DNA of 64,000 nt. Source: Artemia franciscana. Lineage: Eukaryota > Arthropoda > Branchiopoda > Anostraca > Artemiidae. Location: positions 28,402,440-28,466,439 of the forward strand of contig NC_088866.1 of NCBI RefSeq assembly GCF_032884065.1. The letters are read 5' to 3'. Both the position numbers and the translations under genes were made by a program. The notes under the pieces were generated by a model. The model saw nothing but the letters and a program-made list of their open reading frames with translations. It searched no databases and was not told where the DNA came from. This document shows, one piece after another, positions 46,680 through 58,726 of the stretch (position 1 is its first letter; each line of letters opens with the position of its first letter).

Positions 46680-47107
46680 AAAATTGCTCTGTTCAACTGA
46701 AAAAAATTAAATCATTTTTTAAAAATGTATGTTTTGTTAAAACTGAATTACTCTATCTCCGCTACAAAACAGGAAACGTTAAATGGCTTTAAAAGATTTT
46801 TGGGAAAGTAGGTATCAGCTTTTAGTTTGTTTGTTTATTTGGATCCCTTATCCATGCTCCACAAGTTATGGCAAAACGACCCATCAAATCTAAACAGTTT
46901 GACCACACAAATTTAGAAAATCCTACTCTGTTCAACTAAAAAAGATTTACATTTTTTGAAAATGTAAGTTTTATTAAAACGGAAGAACTTTATCTCTGAT
47001 ACAAAACAGGAGCAGTTAAATGGCTTTCAAAGATTTCTGGAAAAATAGGTGTCAGCTATTAGTTTCTTGTTGTTTATTTGGATTCCTTATCCATGTTCTA
47101 CAACCTT
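46680..47107. repeat. Tandem duplication of ~240 bp in intron 2
   Basis: Two copies share TCTGTTCAACTGAAAAAAATT / TCTGTTCAACTAAAAAAGATT, then ATACAAAACAGG- or CTACAAAACAGG-like phrases, GTTAAATGGCTTT and TTATCCATG. The second copy was the target of the I-like LINE insertion, and its remainder continues after 48475 (CCACACAAATC). Divergence of a few percent or more suggests an older event. Confidence 0.75.
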
Positions 47108-48474
47108 TCCAGTTCCAAAAATTACAGAGAGGTGTATTGACTATCATCAAGTTCACCTCTTTGACTCCTTCATCAGAAAATCTAGCCACTGGAAGCACTA
47201 TTCTCCTCCAGTCAGCAAACAATGAATGGACACTATTATATACATTAATTCATTATTATTGATTGTGGGAAGTGCAGGTACCTGAGCTGCCTATCCTTAG
47301 CAGTTTGAGGCCACTAGGCCGGCCAGTACCAATACGGCTCTTCCTACTCACTTCCACTCTCTTCTGCATAATCAACTTCTATAAATAAATCATCTCCTTT
47401 TTAGTTGACTTCTCCATGCTTTAATAATCACTAGACAATTTTTTTTCTTCTTTAAGATATCAATAGATGCCTTAAATATCTGACGATCAGTGTGCCAAGG
47501 CAGGTTAGAGTTCAGGAGAGCTGTATAAGTATTTTGAATCTTAGCCAAGGAGCAGAAACGCTTTAGCGAAATAGTCTCCTCACTCACAGCCTGGCAATAG
47601 AATAATACATGCTGAATTATTTTATCTGTTGAGAAGCAGAGACAGTATAAAAGGGAATGATGTAGATTTCAATTAAATAACAAGCTGTTTATAAGAAGGG
47701 CACCTGACTTAAAGCTAAAGCTTTGTAATTCGTCTTTATTTTCTCTTAATAAACTGATTGATTGATTGATTGATTTCTGCACATGTAGCACAGTATTTAG
47801 TCTAGTATGAAACGGGGATAAAATTAATTTACTATGTTTAACATTAGTTCTTTGCTTGATAATATCTCGTGAATTGAGGCCAGACCTTGGGATTAACATG
47901 GAAGCCTTTGCTGCTAGAGAATCAGTCGTATTGTTATATTTGATGCTTTTATGACTAGGAACATTGTGGAAATAAATCTGATTGCCTTTAGTTTTAAGAT
48001 TAAGAAGATGTCTTCTAATATTATATAAATTCTTGTCATTGGCAATTCTATTAATATTCTGGAGCAATAGTAATGCTAATTTGGAGTCAGAGAGACAGAG
48101 TATATTTTCAGATTCTATGTTATAATTTAAAAGTGTATCCAGGGCCAGGCGAATGGCACATAATTTAGCAGACAAAATAGAAGATCCCAATGGGAGAGGA
48201 GGATAAAGAATAGAAGGATGAGAAACAAGAGAAAGAAGAAAAGAAGAGAATAGAAGGAGGATAGAAGATCCCAATGGGAGTTCAGGAATAGGATGCATCC
48301 GCCTGCTCCAGCTCTCTCACTCTCGACAAATCCATGTGTATATATTTTTCTATGATTAGGGTACGCCTTTGAGGTCTGTTCTGCCAAAATAGTCTGGATC
48401 TTATAATTAGGAATCAGGATTTTATTAATTGGTATAAGTTCTACTTGACAACCTGGTGGACTCATTTCCCATGG
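47108..48474 (-). mobile_element. 5'-truncated I-like LINE, second copy
   Basis: This minus-strand copy of the element at 26.6-31.6 kb keeps the 3' part only. CCAGTTCCAAAAATTACAG marks its 3' end, and the non-coding tail shares GGCACTAGGCCGGCCAGTAC-like sequence. The RNase H frame lies at 47669-48298 with SAKLCAIRLALDTL, CLSDSKLALLLLQNI, and FHNVPSHKSIKYNNTTDSLA. The flanks GGATTCCTTATCCATGTTCT (about 47079) and GGATCCCTTATCCATGCCCT (about 48476) look like diverged target-site duplications of about 25 bp. A duplicated LPLGSSIL segment (48180-48290) lies near its 5' part. The second Glu motif reads AKLCA, so catalytic Glu may be lost. Confidence 0.88.
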
Positions 48475-51196
48475 AGGGATCCCTTATCCATGCCCTACAA
48501 GTTTTGGCAAGATGACACATTAATCTAAATAGTTTGGCCACACAAATCAAAAATATTTTGCTCATTTTTTTTTTTAAATTTATGTATATACTTGAACGAA
48601 CCGTAAAGAAGAAAATAAATTAAACACATATATTTTTTTTTTTTAGCTAGGACTGTATGCAATAAGCACTTTGTTTTCGATTTTTTTTTTCATGTAGGCA
48701 GGTGAAAAGAACGAGAAAAAATAGGAGTTTAAGGTTCAAGGCTTTTTTAATTTTCTTCGGGCTAAGGGATCTTGCTGACTAACCCCAGGGCTTGCCTTCC
48801 CAGAATTAATTTCTTATGTTTTAATATAGTTTTTCCACTTTTCAATTTTTTTCTTATTGGACCAAGTTTTTTAGATTTGGAAGAGTAGAGATTATCCCAG
48901 GATCTCGCTTTAAAAATTGAACGTTGAACCAAACTACTACAGCAGGCCAGTTATTTTAGGAGCTTTTCAGGAACTGTTGAAATATTTTGGCCTGTGTAGG
49001 AACTGGGACTTAGCTCCTGAACGTACTGAAAAAGACTGTTTTTCAACTTTACTGCTACTACTAACAACCCACTGTAGCACCAAGCCGCCTGAGGTCAATG
49101 CAGCTACGCACGCTCTTGCTCCATCCCACTCTTTTTATAGTCTTCCTCTTAATACCCTGCCAGTAACGTCCAAAAATGTAAAAAAGGGGTTGGATGTACT
49201 CAAATTGTGTTCAGCTCTTCTTGTGCAAGATGATATGTGAACCAGGTCAATGGTCTTTTAACTCTTATGAACTGTTTGAGAGGTATTGTGTTTTCCAGTA
49301 TATCAACCCTTAAGGTAAACACAGCCAAGAAATTGACACAGCTTTCTATTGAGCTTGCCTTCACAACTTTCAGCTGCAATTGGATGGCAGGAACAGTAGT
49401 AGTAACATGAAGCCAGTGAAGCCAGGAAAAGGTGACAATTTAATCTTCTAAACTGAAACTAGTCAATAAGAAGCTGGTAAAACTGTATATAAACTTAGAA
49501 TTGGGGATGAGAAAAGTTTTCTGTTATATTATTAGACACGTGGGCAATTATGTATGGAACAGAAGGAAAAAAAGTGGTCTGTTTGGAAGGTTTAGAGTTT
49601 CTTTGAAAGTATAAAATCAAATTATGGAAAATAAGTGAAGAGTGGAGAAAAAATGTTTTCCTGAATTTACTTGTATTTGTAAATACTGGGTTTGGGAAGG
49701 TGAGGGAGGAGGGAGTTTCGGTTTTTAGTTCAGAAAATTTAGTTCGGTTTTAGTGTAGAAAGTTAGTTCAGAATAAATGAGTGTATGAGTGAGTCCAGCG
49801 TTGCCATTCATGTGAAGATAAATGAAATAAATAAAAAATTTAAAATTAGGAGAAATACACAAAATAAATAGATAAATTTAAAATATATATGAAAATCAGA
49901 AAAAAAGCTTTAGCTGTTAGATTGGGTTGTGTGGAAATACTTTAATTATTGTTTAGATTAAAAACGAAAAATCTCTAATTGTTAAGTGTTTTTATTTTGT
50001 GTGTGTGTGTGTGTGGTGTAAAATTATTTAAAGACAATGTTTTATATTTGGGGCAGTTGAGATTTTGAGATTTTTGGTCTTTTCTTCGGAGGAAAGAATT
50101 AGTGGCTAATAGAGTGATTGAAGTATATTTCTGCTGAATTTTTTGTAAATGGTTTCACCATGCAAGTGGTCCCCTATGATGGAAGGACACCCTGAAAAAA
50201 AAACGACTGAACGGTTCTTTTATATTGATTAAAGGAAGAAACGGAAAATAATGTTTTTTTGTTATATTGCAGTCAGAGACAATGCATATAGGTAACTTAC
50301 AAGAGTGGAAACTGTCTATAGTTTAAAAAGGGTCCCTTTAGAACGTTCGGCGTCTCTTTGTAGTTTTTGTTTCAAGCTTCGCAATTGTGTTTTTTTTTCT
50401 TCAGAAATTGAGATCAGACACTTATTACTACCCCAGTTTTGCCAATTTCACTGATTTTGCCTTATTTTTACATTAAAAAACACTAAGAAACATGAAATGT
50501 AGATGGTACTGTTGAATTTTTTCTTTGATGCTAGTGCTAATTATTATCCATACTCTTTGGTTAGAGGCATATCACAAATTTCTGTCCATTTTGGTGTTTG
50601 AGGAAGAAGGGTGGTCCAATTGAGGGAAACCCTTGTACATATCTGTCATACTATGTTGGGAACGTTTCTACTTGTAAATAAAATTCCTTTTTCTGAAAAA
50701 GGAGGGGGGGGGGTGGATCGTCATGATCTAGCTACATCACTGGTGCGAATGACCATGAAAAGTGCACAAAGTCTTAACCTTTTGACTGTTTTCTAATTAT
50801 AAATTTTGCAGGCAGTATTGCATTTCATCAGTTTTGTCACGTTAAAACTAGGTAGATCAATTTGTCAACAATAGTCACTGGTAAAACTTTAGAATGAACT
50901 AGTTGCTGATTTACATAGACAACTATAAATTGAAAAGAAAGCTTCGCCTTCTTAAGCTGTTGGTGCCATATTTTCTAGCTGATTTTTTGTTAGTTTTTCG
51001 CCCACCTTTTTTTTCAAGTGACCGCTACTACCAAAATCTATATAACTGCATATTGAAATCTTTTTCATGAAAAACCAAGTTCCTGATTTTGTAATTTTTA
51101 AAGTATTTGTGTCTCTGGAACTTTCCACTGAACTAATTCAAACCATCACATTTCATTTTCACTATCTCTTGTACCTTAAAGGGTGTCTTTTTGCAG

Positions 51197-51348
51197 TTGA
51201 CATCTGAGCTTTTTGATTTGATGTCTAGCACTTCTGACGTGGATCATCCTCTTTGTCAAGAGTGCTGCGATGGGCTTCTGCAATTGTTAGAATCTCAACT
51301 TCGCCTATCAGAAACAGAATATAAGGATTACAAAGAATACCTAAAGGA
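51197..51348 (+). CDS. BECN1: Beclin-1 exon 3: second half of BH3 and start of coiled coil
   Basis: After TTTTTGCAG the exon gives LTSELFDLMSSTSDVDHPLC, then QECCDGLLQLLESQLRLSET and EYKDYKEYLK, plus GA. LFDxMSxxxDVDHPLCxxCxDxLL is diagnostic for Beclin and no other family. The last two bases (GA) join G at 59686 to give GAG (Glu), so the phases fit. The following bases are ATAAGTATC, which resembles the donor GTAAGT with A in place of the first G. The nearest GT, four bases later, would put TAA in frame right after KE. Confidence 0.93.
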
Positions 51349-51357
51349 ATAAGTATC
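51349..51357 (+). promoter_or_regulatory. Putative non-canonical AT 5' splice site of intron 3
   Basis: The exon ends AAAGGA and the intron would begin ATAAGTATC. The acceptor at 59684-59685 is TTTTTTAG, so this is an AT-AG intron by this reading. ATAAGT is known as the 5' end of rare U2-type AT-AC introns, but the AC end is absent here. Frame continuity with exon 4 supports this cut. A G-to-A mutation, a low-quality base or an allele would look the same. Confidence 0.55.
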
Positions 51358-53139
51358 AAAAAGTTTTGAACCATTGATCCTCCTAAACATGCCACACTTC
51401 TACACATGCTCACCTCTTCCCTCTACTGACCAACCTAAGTAATAAACCTCCGATCTCCCCTAAGAGTTTAGACTGTGAGCACCTGTCTTTTAAAATGCAG
51501 GATTGTCTCTCTTTGAGATTTTCGGTCTTCTGCCCTGGAAAGGGAAAGGAAAAGTATATATATCAAACAATAAACCCGAGAAATATATATCATTTATTGT
51601 CTTTGGATTTGTTTTTAAGGATGGGAGTTTTGTAAGAAAGTTTTGGATGATGTAAAGCTCTCACTGACAGTCTCATGTTTCAGTGGGATCCTTACTGTAA
51701 AAACCCCTTTATGTTGATTGTGTAAAAAGATTTGTTTTCAATTCTAAGGAAGACGGTAATTTAGTTTTTTCTCATTTTTTTTCGATGGAAATACAAAAAG
51801 ATATTATTAAAAATCTACGGCCTAATAGCCCGTGCCCAGCAATTTGAACCAAATTAGTGACAAGGTGTTAAATTCCTCTTTATAAATTGTAATGGTTTAA
51901 GCCTTGTTAATATGGGTATGATGAAAAAGTGGTCTAGATAAGTAGGACAAGCGTAATCTTAGGAAGCATAAAAACAGGATTCTTAGAACCGCTTTACTAT
52001 TGAGGAACAGAGACGCCACTCTTTTATAATTTCGTCCCACTTACGAAACTTCGTTTTGCCGAGGTAGTTAATTGCGTTCACTTACTTGGCGAATTAAAGG
52101 ATTTTTGCTATTTCAGTCACTTATCTAGTATTGGGGGAGTATCATTGGTTTTTGATAAACGTTGATATTTGTGAGCACCTCGCTCTTTTTTATGGATTTT
52201 AAATTTTTGGTTCTGCTAATTTTGTATATTTTTTTTTGCTTGTTATTTTTGTTGTTTTTCCACGATGTTTGGTTTTATTTGTTTTCTTTCTTTAATATTT
52301 CAGTTTTACTATTGAGGAGCAGCGAACTTTCTCTCATAATTCTAGGGTAAGATTGTGCATTAATTTCAATCGTTAACACCATTGACCTATTTTGGTAAAC
52401 CAACAACACTGTTCTTAATTTCGGGAGAGACAATTAACCCTGCCCTCTAAATACCAGTTTGGTCTTAAAACATTAAATGTGAAATTTCAAGCCAGTAATA
52501 CGATTGAATAGCTAAACTTCACCTGATTTGTATTGCTGTGGGAAATTTCAAGCCAGTTAAAGGAAGGAAACCTTTTGTGCCGTGTAATTTTTAGAAAGTT
52601 AACTCTCTGTGTCGGTGGTTTTATTTATATACCGTGCAAGAGGAAAAGAGAAAACCAGATATCCCAAAGTAGGCAGAGATTGCAAAGTTGTAACTAAGTT
52701 TCATTGTATGGGGAGGAAGAGGATTTACCTATTCAGCCGAAATTTAGCTTAAATTCTGAAGAGGTATCTAGCGTATTACTCTCCTCTAGGTGAGATAAAA
52801 TAGCCAAAAAATTTGTTTTTTTATAGTTTTTCTTTTGCATCTGTCATGAAGGGAGAGGTGTGACCTTTTTTGACTGAAAGAATATAAGTGGTGTATATTG
52901 ATACAGTCATTAAAAAGAAGCCTAAAAGGCCATATAAAAAGTGAACAATAATGATTCAAAAACAGCAAATGTAAATAAGAAAAGTAACTCAAAGGGAAAA
53001 CAAATAATTGTGGGAACTAGAAGCTATATATCCCTTGACGTTCCATCAACCAAGAATAGACTCCATTGTAAATATAATAACTACGTTATTTTTGTGAATT
53101 TTAGGATTCATTATTTTATTTTCTCTTCTCCTTAAATTG

Positions 53140-53185
53140 TGAGTAACAAATGAGTAACCAATAAGTAACCAGTGAGTAACCAATA
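53140..53185 (+). repeat. Short tandem repeat (GAGTAACCAAT type)
   Basis: GAGTAACAAAT, GAGTAACCAAT, AAGTAACCAGT and GAGTAACCAAT follow each other with an 11-bp period. A related GGGTAACAAATGAG occurs near 53328. The sequence 53200-53400 between them is more GC-rich than its surroundings but has no match I can name. Confidence 0.8.
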
Positions 53186-53556
53186 TCACAGAGTGGGAAG
53201 GCACCCTAAGCTTCCCTTCCAGTCATCGACCGACTAAAACTAGATCTCCGCTGCCAAGACCCGTGGAGTGTTGCAGCAACGAGACCCATGCTGGAGTTGC
53301 GGAGTAGAATATACAACTATACCCCTTGGGTAACAAATGAGCATGCTCCCGTACCTGCGGGATGTTTTATTCGGGCATGCGGGATGGGTCGATGAGCAGG
53401 CGGATGTGTTATGATTATTGTCATCTATTATTTCTTAGGTTACTGTGTAATTAGAAAGCTTCTCACATATGTTTTATGTCTACAAAGTACACTTGTATTA
53501 AGCCTTGTATCCTGTTTTACCTTGTTTTTATCAAACAGTTCGTGGTAACGAATTGT

Positions 53557-55001
53557 AGTAAGGAGCGACCCGGCTCAATAGTAACCAAAACTCTAAAAAA
53601 TGGAATTTTGATACCTATAGCTACATCAAAAGAATCACATTTTAATGCTGATTTTAAATATATAAGTTTCATCAAGTTTAGTCCTACCCATCAAAAGTTA
53701 CGAGCCTGAGAAAATTTGCGTTATTTTAGAAAATAGGGGGAAACACCCACTAAAAGTCATAGAATCTTAAAGAAAATCACACCATCAGATTCAGCGTATC
53801 AGAGAACCCAACTATAGAAGTTTCAAGCTCCTATCTACAAAAATGTGGAATTTTGTATTTTTCGCCAGAAGGCAGATCACGGATGCGTGTTTATTTGTTT
53901 GTTGTTTTTTTTTTCCCAGGGGTGATCGTATCGACCCAGTTGTCCTAGAATGTTGCGAGAGGGCTAATTCTAATGGAAATGAAAAGTTCTTTTGCCCTTT
54001 TTAAGTGACCAGAAAAATTGGAGGGCACCAAGGCCCCCTCCCGTGCTAATTATTTTCCCAAAGTCAACGGATCAAAATTCTGAGATAGCCATTTTATTCA
54101 GCGTAGTCGAAAAACCCTATAACTATGTCTTTGGGGACGACTTACTCCCCCACAGTCCCCATGGTAGGGGCTACAAGTTACAAACTTTGACCAGTGCTCA
54201 CATATAGTAATGGTTATTGGAAAGTGTACAGGCGTTTTCAGGAGGATTTTTTGGCTGGGGGTAGGAGTTGAGAAGAGGGGGATATGCTGGGGGAACTTTC
54301 CATCGAGGAATTTGTCGTGGGGAAGAAATTTCCATGAAGGGAGCTCAGGATTTACTAGCATTATTTAAAAAAAACAATGAAAAAATAAATATGAAAAAGT
54401 TTTTTTCAGCTGAAAGTAAGGAGCAGCATTAAAACTTAAAACGAACAGAATTATTACCCATATGAGGGGCTCACCTCCTCCTAATACCTCGCTCTTTACG
54501 GTAAAGTATTTTTAGTAATTTCAACTATTTATTCTACGGCTTTTATGATTCAGGGGTCATTCTTAATAAATTGGGACAAAATTTAAGCTTTAGTGTAAAG
54601 AGCGAGGTACTGACGAGGGGGCGAACACCCTCATATATGTAATAAAAGCATGAGAATACAAAAGTTCTTTACGTAAGCTAATTTATAAGTTACGTATATC
54701 TTTTACTAATAAAAAGATTCGTAAAAAATTAAACGTTCTAGTTGCCCTTTTAATTAACCAAAAAATCGGAGGGCAAACCCCGGTCTTTTTTCTCAAAATC
54801 ATTCGATCAAAATTATGAGAAAGCCATTTAGCCAAAAAAAAAAAAAAAAATGTGTAAATTTCGTTTGACTCTTTCTCTCAACTCTTCTTTTTAAAACAGT
54901 AAAAAACTTTAGCGTAAAGAGCGGGGCGTTGATGAGGAAGCAGCCCCTTTCATATACGAAGTAATTTCTGTTCGTTTTAAGTTTTAATGTCGCTCCTTAC
55001 T
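53557..55001. mobile_element. Non-autonomous element bounded by inverted AGTAAGGAGCGAC
   Basis: AGTAAGGAGCGAC at 53557-53569 is the exact inverse of GTCGCTCCTTACT at 54989-55001. Just before the left end, TTCGTGGTAACGAA forms a small hairpin. A third, direct copy with a variation (GAAAGTAAGGAGCAGCATT) lies near 54412-54430. No protein frame is present. The sequence style (many TTTTAATGCTGATTTTAAAT-like phrases) suggests a high-copy family. Confidence 0.6.
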
Positions 55002-55022
55002 TTCAGTTGAAAAAACTTAGTT
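54395..55022. repeat. Inverted repeat with ~130-bp arms
   Basis: The left arm (54395-54530: TTTTTTTCAGCTGAAAGTAAGG, TTAAAACTTAAAACGAACAG, GAGGGGCTCACC, CTCGCTCTTTACG) is mirrored in the right arm (54895-55022: CTTTAGCGTAAAGAGCGGGG, TGTTCGTTTTAAGTTTTAAT, CCTTACTTTCAGTTGAAAAA). A further partial copy of the CGCTCTTTAC region, inverted, lies at 54585-54640. Confidence 0.75.
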
Positions 55023-55554
55023 TTTTTTATTTAATCTGTATTAAGACTGTGTGTAGTTTACTGCAGTTAACGGACATCCGTGAGACGGTTCATTGTGTTA
55101 ACTTTTATTTTCTTAGTGTGTGGTTCGTTTTCGGATATAGAAGAGCGCATGTCTTCTTGTTTACTTTTATGGCACTAATGTCTAAAATATAAAAAGCAAG
55201 AATACACAATTTAAAAAAAAAAATGCCACTTCTCTTTTTCAAAATCAGGGTTTACGGTATCATTTCCCAAATATTTATGAGAGATATCTGATTTCTAAAA
55301 GGTTTGAAAATAGGACATTTTACTTAGACAAAATGTAGGGAGTTTGCAAAATAAATATTTTGAAGTAAAAAAAAGTCACAGAACGAATTTATTTTTGGAA
55401 AAATAATGTTATGCCCAGATCTATTTAGACCAAAATCTTTCTAGCACCGTAAAGGTGAAGATATACTAAAGAAAACTGACTTGTTTCTATGGATGGTTGA
55501 ATTATGTGGGTTAATCTTAGTTTTGACAAGATTTTTGAAGAAACTAAATTTGAT

Positions 55555-55608
55555 CGGGGGGGGGGGCAAACTAGGTTTTTTTTTTTTTTTGGGGGGGGGG
55601 GGGGGGGT
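55555..55608. repeat. Clustered G- and T-homopolymers
   Basis: A run of about 11 G near 55556-55566 is followed by about 17 T and about 17 G. Such runs are prone to sequencing and assembly errors and could form quadruplex-like structures. Confidence 0.85.
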
Positions 55609-56860
55609 AAACCGAGATCTTGTTTGGGCAGTAGTGTTGCTCTGTAGCACAATTTTCCTGAAATGGTAAGCAGTTTTCTCCCGATGGGACATTGCATCAA
55701 ATTAACCCTGGTGGATTATCTCTCCTAATTCCCCAGCTTTGAATCCCTATGTCCTAAATATAGACATATTAGTTTCTAATCGACCACTAAGAGCGGGTGT
55801 TCGGGTGAGCTTGTTACACTTTTTCTTCTAAGCCATGAGCAAAGGTTTCCTAAGGTGTTTAAGGGAAGTAAACCTGGTCATTTTCTGTCAAGGGCGTCAA
55901 TCATGGGTGGGGGGGGGGCAATTGTACCCTAAACGTATTGCTCCCTTCTCCCTAGATTTGGAAAAATCAATGTTTTTGGTGAAAAATAACTTATTTTTTC
56001 ATTGAGAATATTTTTCCCTCCCACCCAATTTCAGGAAAATGATGGGCCTTTCTATTACCACTTTTGTTTGTCACCATTCTTGTTTGATGTCTGGTGACTG
56101 TTGATCTGCTCGTGCACTAAATTGCTTTTCGAGAACTAACTCAGGTAATAAGTTTTATTTTTAAGTCCCCAAAGGAGCTTTGCATTGACGCTAATTCACA
56201 AAAATGTAGCAGTTTTATGACTTTTTGAGGAAAATATTCGGAAAAGGGTGTTTATTGAAATCTATGGGGAATGCCCCCCCCCCCAAAAAAAAATAGTGCC
56301 CCCGATGTTTTGTCAGTTTCGCTTTGGTCTAAGTATTTTTCAGAAGTCAGTAATTCTTGATATGTAGTTCTTACCTGTCTTAGCAACGAGAAGGAAATGA
56401 TTTACATTTTTATGCTCTTCATGAAGAAACATTAACCTCATGTATCAGTCTAATGCTGATAAAAGAAAAGAACGATAAAATCCACAAACTTGTATGTAGA
56501 ACTGCAGGTCTAAGCCCTTGATTGGTTTGCTAATATTTCTCCCCCATAGCGTGATACAGGTATAATCCAGGTTTTGAAAACCTGGTTTTGAGTCCTTACC
56601 GTTTAAGATGCAAAATTCGTTTAATCAAAATAGCTATCATAATTATGCCTAGCTTCGCAATTAATTTACGCTATCTTTTAAAAAATAATAAACAATAAGT
56701 ATGATTTATCACACTAGTAAAAACAGAAAAAATGAATTACTAAAACGATTAGTTCTAATGTGCACGGGCTCAAGCTTGTGGCGTGTGCTTTGGTTGACTG
56801 CAGCGATGAGGGGTAGTAGGGAACAATGTTTATGACTGAAAACACGGAGTGTTCAAACCT

Positions 56861-57990
56861 TCACATCGGCTGGTATATGCGTTCTTTAATGGTTGTGATT
56901 CGTAGTGCTGCGAGGGCAGATTCGTAAGTGACATCTTTGGTTCTTAGTATGATTTGTAAGGCTCTTTCATGCACTGTTTTAATTTCGTCATTGAGGTATT
57001 TGATGTTATGCACTTGTGGTCCCCAAAATGGGAATGTGTATTCAAGCGAAGGACGTACATAATAGGTGCAAGCAAGCATTAGTTGCTTTATAGAAAAACC
57101 CGAATCAACGCAATGTGGATAAGTATCACAGCGCGTAGTTGCCCTTTCTTGCAGGGTTTCTTACAATCTTTGCTGAATGTCACATCAAGGACAACTGCAG
57201 TCGAAGTGGTAGGGTGCCAGGGGTCACAGCAGGCAACGTCTCTTTTTATAGGATTGAAGCGCATCCCTTTGGTCTTATTAACGTTAATCAGAAGCTCGTT
57301 TAAACTGCACTGGTCTTTGAATTTGTCTTTTATGTCCGGGCACTTTATGTCCAGTGTATAAGACACTATCGAACCGGGAGATTACTTGAAGCCTCTCAAT
57401 GAGGTAGTGTTTCAACAGGGCAGAGAAATCACCCGCAAATTTGAATTTTTGTCAGTGTTGTCATATAAAACATAGTTAGTGACGGCTAAAAACAAGAGTG
57501 CAGCAAGTTTAGTGTCTTATAGAGCGCTACATGTTAAATTCGCCCAATCAGAGTCAAGATACCCTGGAAAAGGGCATAGGTGCACTAATATTGACGTCTC
57601 AGGAAGTCTACTATCAGTAGTGGAATGGCCTTTCCATCGCCCATCCGTTTTAGATCCTTCAAACTGCACTGATCTTTGAGTTTGTTTTTATGTCACTATC
57701 GAATAAGCAGATTACTTGAAGGCTCTCAATGAGATAGTGTTTCAACAGGGCCGAAAAATCATCCGCAAATTTGAATTTGTGTCAGTGTTTACATATAAAA
57801 CATAGTTAGTGACGACTAAAAACAAGAGTGCAGCAAGTTTAGTGCCTTGTGGAACGCTTCATGTTATATCCGCCCACTCAGAGTCAAGATCCCCTGGAAA
57901 AGTGCATAGGCGCACTGATATCGATGTCTCAGGAAGTCTACTATCACTAGTAGAATGACCTTTCTATCGCTCATCCGTTTTAGATTCTTC
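56861..57990 (-). mobile_element. Jockey-like LINE fragment with tandem duplication
   Basis: On the minus strand, TKLAALLFLAVTNYVLYDNT-like residues (57430-57510) come from the block before the catalytic box. Then come DIKDKFKDQCSLNELLINVN, KTKGMRFNPIKRD (57100-57366), and MLACTYYVRPSLEYTFPFWG with TVHERALQIILRTKDVTYES (56861-57079). The upstream part (about 57300-57660) is repeated at about 57660-57990 with a few percent difference, each copy carrying TGTTTCAACAGGGC and AACATAGTTAGTGACG. The catalytic box itself is missing or eroded. Confidence 0.75.
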
Positions 57991-58029
57991 AAAAATGTGT
58001 CGACTGACGTCATGTTTTCGACTGACGAA

Positions 58030-58715
58030 ATTACAGACCTGGACATCGGAACACAAATGACGACCGGCACATAGGGAATATAAATGACGACCGGGACACT
58101 CAAAGAGAAAGCGACCGGGACACAAGGAATGTTCGATTAGCAATCACCATCAACAAAGCACCGGGAAACAAATGACGACCGGGACACAGAGAGTATAAAT
58201 GACGACCAGGACATAAGTAAAAAAAAAAACTAAAAAAAAGGTAAAAACTAAAAAAAAACTAAAAAGAAAAAAAACTATAAACTAATAAAAAACTAAAAAA
58301 GCTAAAAAACTAAAAAAACTAAAAAAGAAAAAAAATGAAAAACAACACAACTACAACGGGGACGCCGGGGTGCACAGGGGGATATATAAATGACGACGGG
58401 GACACAGGGAATGTTCGATTAGCAATCACCATCAACAAAGCTCAAGGGCAATCATTAGAATCATGAGGTATAACTAAAAAAACTAAAAAATAGGTAAAAA
58501 ACTAAAATCTAAAAAAAGACCAATTCAAAAACGAATGTATATACAGACCGGGACACCGGGACACAAATGACGACCGGGACACAAGGAATATAAATGACGC
58601 CCGAGACCCTCAAAGAGAAATCACAGACTGGGACACCGGGACACAAATGACGACCGGGACACAACTACAACGGGGACGCCGGGGGGCACAGGAGGATATA
58701 TAAATGACGACGGCG
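58030..58715 (+). repeat. ACCGGGACAC minisatellite, partly in frame with helicase
   Basis: The unit AAATGACGACCGGGACAC(AGGGAATAT) recurs about ten times and, in the helicase frame, encodes NDDRDTGNI-like repeats. Interspersed are AACTAAAAA tracts (58220-58340, 58475-58520). Segments of the helicase sequence starting CGATTAGCAATCACCATCAA occur three times, at about 58134, 58416 and 58730, with successively longer matching 3' extents before diverging. Confidence 0.85.
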
Positions 58716-58726
58716 ACACAGGGAAT

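Larger units (their letters stand above)
45936..51196 (+). other. Beclin-1 intron 2
   Basis: It starts GTATCT and ends TTTTTGCAG. It contains a tandem duplication of about 240 bp (46690-46925 and 46926-47107) and a 5'-truncated I-like LINE (-) at 47.1-48.5 kb. From 48.5 to 51.2 kb I see only AT-rich sequence, a (GT)n tract near 49998-50016 and G-rich runs near 50702. The open frame at 48917-49240 (107 codons) resembles nothing I recognise. Confidence 0.8.

Noticed and set aside
48917-49240. Open frame of 107 codons as a gene within Beclin-1 intron 2
   Set aside because: I recognise no family, and there are no clear promoter or splice signals. One frame of this length can occur by chance in 64 kb.
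53200-53400. GC-richer stretch considered as a tRNA or other RNA gene
   Set aside because: I could not find a cloverleaf, A and B boxes or a known RNA motif.
55425-55700. Frames with proline-lysine runs on the minus strand
   Set aside because: They are produced by G- and T-homopolymers and have no support as protein.
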